This document shows positions 61,864-64,000 of a stretch of DNA of 64,000 bases, in pieces. The notes under the pieces were generated by a model that saw only the letters and a list, made by a program, of their open reading frames with translations, made no database searches and was not told the DNA's origin. How positions within the stretch are numbered: position 1 is the stretch's first letter; every line of letters begins with the position of its first letter. The position numbers and the translations under genes are program-made. The DNA is taken from the NCBI GenBank assembly GCA_963695175.1, contig CAVOGG010000004.1:62001-126000 (forward strand), read 5' to 3'. Source of the stretch: Fodinibacter sp963695175. GTDB taxonomy: Bacteria > Actinomycetota > Actinomycetes > Actinomycetales > Dermatophilaceae.

Positions 61864-63909
61864 TCAGGCGTCGCTGGAGAAGACCTTGGCGTCCCACGGC
61901 CCGAGCGGGATGCTCTCCCCCGGCCCGTGGCTCTCGCCGGTGAGCAGGTCCCTGACGGCGGTGGCCGGCGTCGCGGCGGCCGGCGCCCAGCCCCAGTTGT
62001 GGACGACGTGGAGGCGGCCTGTCGCGGTGCCGCTGGTTGCCACGGTCACCGCGGCATCCGTCGTCCAGCCGCCGACGGGCGAGGGGGCCAGCCAGCGGGC
62101 GATGGCACTGGCGAGCCCCTGGTCGGGGACGGTCCCGACGACGGTGATCCGCCCGGCACCGACCGGTCGGGTGGTGACGGCTGCCCAGCGGCCCAGGTGC
62201 GGGTGTGCGTAGGTGGCCAGTGCCTCGGCGCCGTCGAGGACGAGGCCCTCGGCCAAGGTGGTCGCCGAACCGGTCAGCATCCCCTCGACCGGGACCGGCT
62301 CCGCCAGGGACGCCGTCTCCTCGTACCAGGTTCCGGCGGCTGCGCACAGGCGTGCCGGCGCCGGTTCGGAGCGGGCCCGGCCCTCGATGTCGCCGTAGCC
62401 GGTGCGTGGTCCGACGACCAGGTGGCCCCCCGCCCGGGCGTAGGCAGCGAGGTGGTCGAGGTCGTCGTCCGTCGCGGTGTACAGCGCGGGGACGACGAGG
62501 ACGGGGAAGCGGTCAGGGTCGACGTCGTGGAGCTGCTCGCGGCGGACCAGCCGCTGCTGCCGCTTGGCGTCGAAGATGCCACGGGAGAAGGCGGCCACGA
62601 TGTGCCGGTAGGAGTCGGGGTCGACGTGCCCGAGCCCGTCGCCGCGCACCGGTCCCTGCGTGGCGAGGGCGAACTTGCTGTCCGAGTCGTAGAGCACCGC
62701 GATGTCGTAGTCCGGTGTCGCGTCTGCGAAGGCGTCGCCGACCTCGCGGAGCTCCGCGCCGATCCGGGCGATCTCGCGGTACGCGCGGCCGGGGATGCCG
62801 CTGTGCGGCAGCACGCCGCCCCAGTAGGTCTCGGCGCCGAACGGGAGCGTGTGCCAGTGCCAGTACTCGACCATCCGGGCGCCGCGCGCCACGAGCAGCC
62901 AGGCCATCTGGCGCCACTGCCCGTCGTACGGGGAGTCGTTCATCGAGGAGTACCCGATCGAGCCCGCGTTGGTCTCGGTCACCAGGAACGGCGCCTGCTT
63001 CGAGGAGTACATCAGGTCGGCGAGGTTCGCCACGGCCCACGGTCCTCGGACGACCCACCCCAACGGCCCGGTGGAGCGGGGCCGGTCGGACGGGTGGCTG
63101 AGGGAGTCCTGCATCTCGTAGTAGGCGTTGCCGCTTGCGACGTCCAGCCGTGCGCTGAGGCCCACGTCGTCGACGCCGGGCTGTTCGTAGGAGATGCAGG
63201 TGGTGACGAACCGGTGGCCACCGGTGACGTCGCGGACGATGTCGGCCTGCCAGCCGATGAACTCCGTGACCATCTCGGCCTGGAAGCGACGCCAGGCCAG
63301 GTCGTACTGGGGCTGGAAGTTGCCCTCCGGCTGCCACAGGTCGTCCCACCGCGAGAGGCGATGGGACCAGTAGACGAGGCCCCACTCCTGGTTCAGGCGC
63401 TCGACCGTCCCGTAGCGGCGACGCAGCCACTCGGTGAACCGCTGGAAGACGTCGGTGTTGTAGAGCAGTCGTAGTCCCGGTTCGTTGTCGACCTGGAACC
63501 CGATGACCGCCGGATGGTCACCGTGGCGTTCGATGACCTTGCGGATCACTCGCTCGGCATGGAAGCGGTAGGCCGCGTGCGCGAAGTTGACCTCCTGCCG
63601 GGCACCCCAGCCGACCCGCTGCCGGCTGGCCGTCTCCCCAGCGATCTCCGGGTACAGCCGGGTCAGCCACATCGGTACCGCGTACGTCGGCGTGCCCAGG
63701 ATGACGCCGATGCCGCGTTGGTGAGCCCCCTCGAGGACCGGATGCAGCCACTCGAGGTCGAAGACGCCCTCCTCCGGCTCCCACGTCGACCACACCGACT
63801 CCCCGACCCTGATGACGGTGAACCCGGCGTCGGCCATCAGGTCGAGGTCGGCCTCGACATCGTCCCGGTGGTACTCGGCGTAGTAGGCGGCGCCGAAGCG
63901 GATGGTCAC
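61864..63909 (-). CDS. GH42 beta-galactosidase
   Basis: A 681-aa cytoplasmic glycosidase of family GH42. The barrel starts IRFGAAYYAEYHRDD; the acid/base Glu143 is in FQVDNEPG and the nucleophile Glu312 in FLVTETNAGS, followed by a trimerisation domain (about 380-600, VLVVPALYTATDDDL) and a C-terminal beta domain. GTG 63909 is chosen because GAGGGG lies upstream; a GTG at 63933 would add 8 residues. No signal peptide. It is probably part of a sugar-use operon continuing right of the window. Confidence 0.9.
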   Translation of the reverse strand: MTIRFGAAYYAEYHRDDVEADLDLMADAGFTVIRVGESVWSTWEPEEGVFDLEWLHPVLEGAHQRGIGVILGTPTYAVPMWLTRLYPEIAGETASRQRVGWGARQEVNFAHAAYRFHAERVIRKVIERHGDHPAVIGFQVDNEPGLRLLYNTDVFQRFTEWLRRRYGTVERLNQEWGLVYWSHRLSRWDDLWQPEGNFQPQYDLAWRRFQAEMVTEFIGWQADIVRDVTGGHRFVTTCISYEQPGVDDVGLSARLDVASGNAYYEMQDSLSHPSDRPRSTGPLGWVVRGPWAVANLADLMYSSKQAPFLVTETNAGSIGYSSMNDSPYDGQWRQMAWLLVARGARMVEYWHWHTLPFGAETYWGGVLPHSGIPGRAYREIARIGAELREVGDAFADATPDYDIAVLYDSDSKFALATQGPVRGDGLGHVDPDSYRHIVAAFSRGIFDAKRQQRLVRREQLHDVDPDRFPVLVVPALYTATDDDLDHLAAYARAGGHLVVGPRTGYGDIEGRARSEPAPARLCAAAGTWYEETASLAEPVPVEGMLTGSATTLAEGLVLDGAEALATYAHPHLGRWAAVTTRPVGAGRITVVGTVPDQGLASAIARWLAPSPVGGWTTDAAVTVATSGTATGRLHVVHNWGWAPAAATPATAVRDLLTGESHGPGESIPLGPWDAKVFSSDA

Positions 63910-64000
63910 TGGCCCCTCGTGTCGTTGTCGCACATGGCCCGCAAGCCCCTGTCGTTCAAGCTGGTTCAGCCGATGAGGTGTTCGGTGCCGGGTCGGAATG
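63910..64000 (-). other. Right edge, possible end of an upstream minus-strand gene
   Basis: One minus-strand frame reads FRPGTEHLIG then TGA at 63967-63965, which could be the C-terminus of a co-oriented gene ahead of the GH42 gene. About 55 nt of non-coding sequence follow before the GH42 start. The stretch is too short to assign. Confidence 0.25.

Noticed and set aside
63910..64000. A gene at the right edge
   Set aside because: Only about 11 codons of a possible C-terminus are visible; not enough to support a gene call.

Overview
The window is 64 kb of a high-G+C actinobacterial chromosome. Dense small operons, frequent GTG starts, 4-nt ATGA/GTGA gene overlaps, a Bpa-type proteasome activator and many TANNNT-6nt-ATG (leaderless) promoters point to Actinomycetota, most likely Micrococcales (Intrasporangiaceae-like). 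The family-level placement is inference. I see no tRNA, rRNA, CRISPR array, integrase or insertion sequence.

Layout. 1-2.5 kb: a TPP-riboswitch-controlled thiamine-type ECF transporter (ykoE plus a fused two-domain ATPase running off the left edge). 2.8-11.3 kb: a histidine-utilisation locus (hutI, hutF, an M20 amidohydrolase, hutU, hutH), interrupted on the other strand by a YbaK-type deacylase and an alpha/beta hydrolase. 11.4-14.6 kb: an ABC exporter divergent from a MarR regulator across a palindromic operator, then an IclR regulator. 14.7-17 kb: small genes, including a 49-aa head-and-tail remnant of a PhoX-like protein. 17.1-21.5 kb: a PadR-controlled MacB/FtsX-type ABC system. 21.7-26.9 kb: an MFS exporter, bpa, a DinB-like protein, thioesterase and zinc alcohol dehydrogenase, and an HtrA-like protease without a membrane anchor. 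27-30 kb: an ABC-F protein and a full-length PhoX. 30-36.6 kb: small enzymes, a MarR module with twin operators, a cyclopropane synthase, a serine hydrolase and a polysaccharide deacetylase. 36.6-43.5 kb: a LacI-controlled sugar ABC importer with a GH3 glycosidase. 43.5-50.3 kb: a Tudor-like mini-protein, a luciferase-like monooxygenase, an aminotransferase/RraA/DUF4242 operon, and a divergent acyl-CoA ligase/HMG-CoA reductase pair. 50.3-61.8 kb: a cytochrome-b-like membrane protein, an FAD dehydrogenase/MFS pair, HAD, DUF72, YbhN, a DUF998-metallophosphoesterase fusion, an acyl-CoA synthetase and a Suc/Fer-like protein. 61.9-63.9 kb: a GH42 beta-galactosidase.

How genes work together. The hut genes encode a complete five-step route from histidine to glutamate if the M20 amidohydrolase replaces HutG. 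The 36.6-42.4 kb operon imports an oligosaccharide and hydrolyses it in the cytoplasm under the LacI repressor at 42.5 kb. Each of the three regulator/transporter pairs (MarR/ABC, PadR/ABC, LacI/ABC) has a visible palindromic operator.

Features that cut across genes: (i) four genes have five single-base frame breaks, mostly beside short G/C runs, which could be consensus errors or real lesions; (ii) at least twelve genes have a leaderless-type promoter; (iii) nested inverted repeats with identical 21-nt arms occur at 22.97 and 59.11 kb; (iv) the heptamer GGATGCC/GGCATCC is strongly over-used except in two gaps, 25.2-30.1 and 42.9-50.5 kb, which may be acquired segments.
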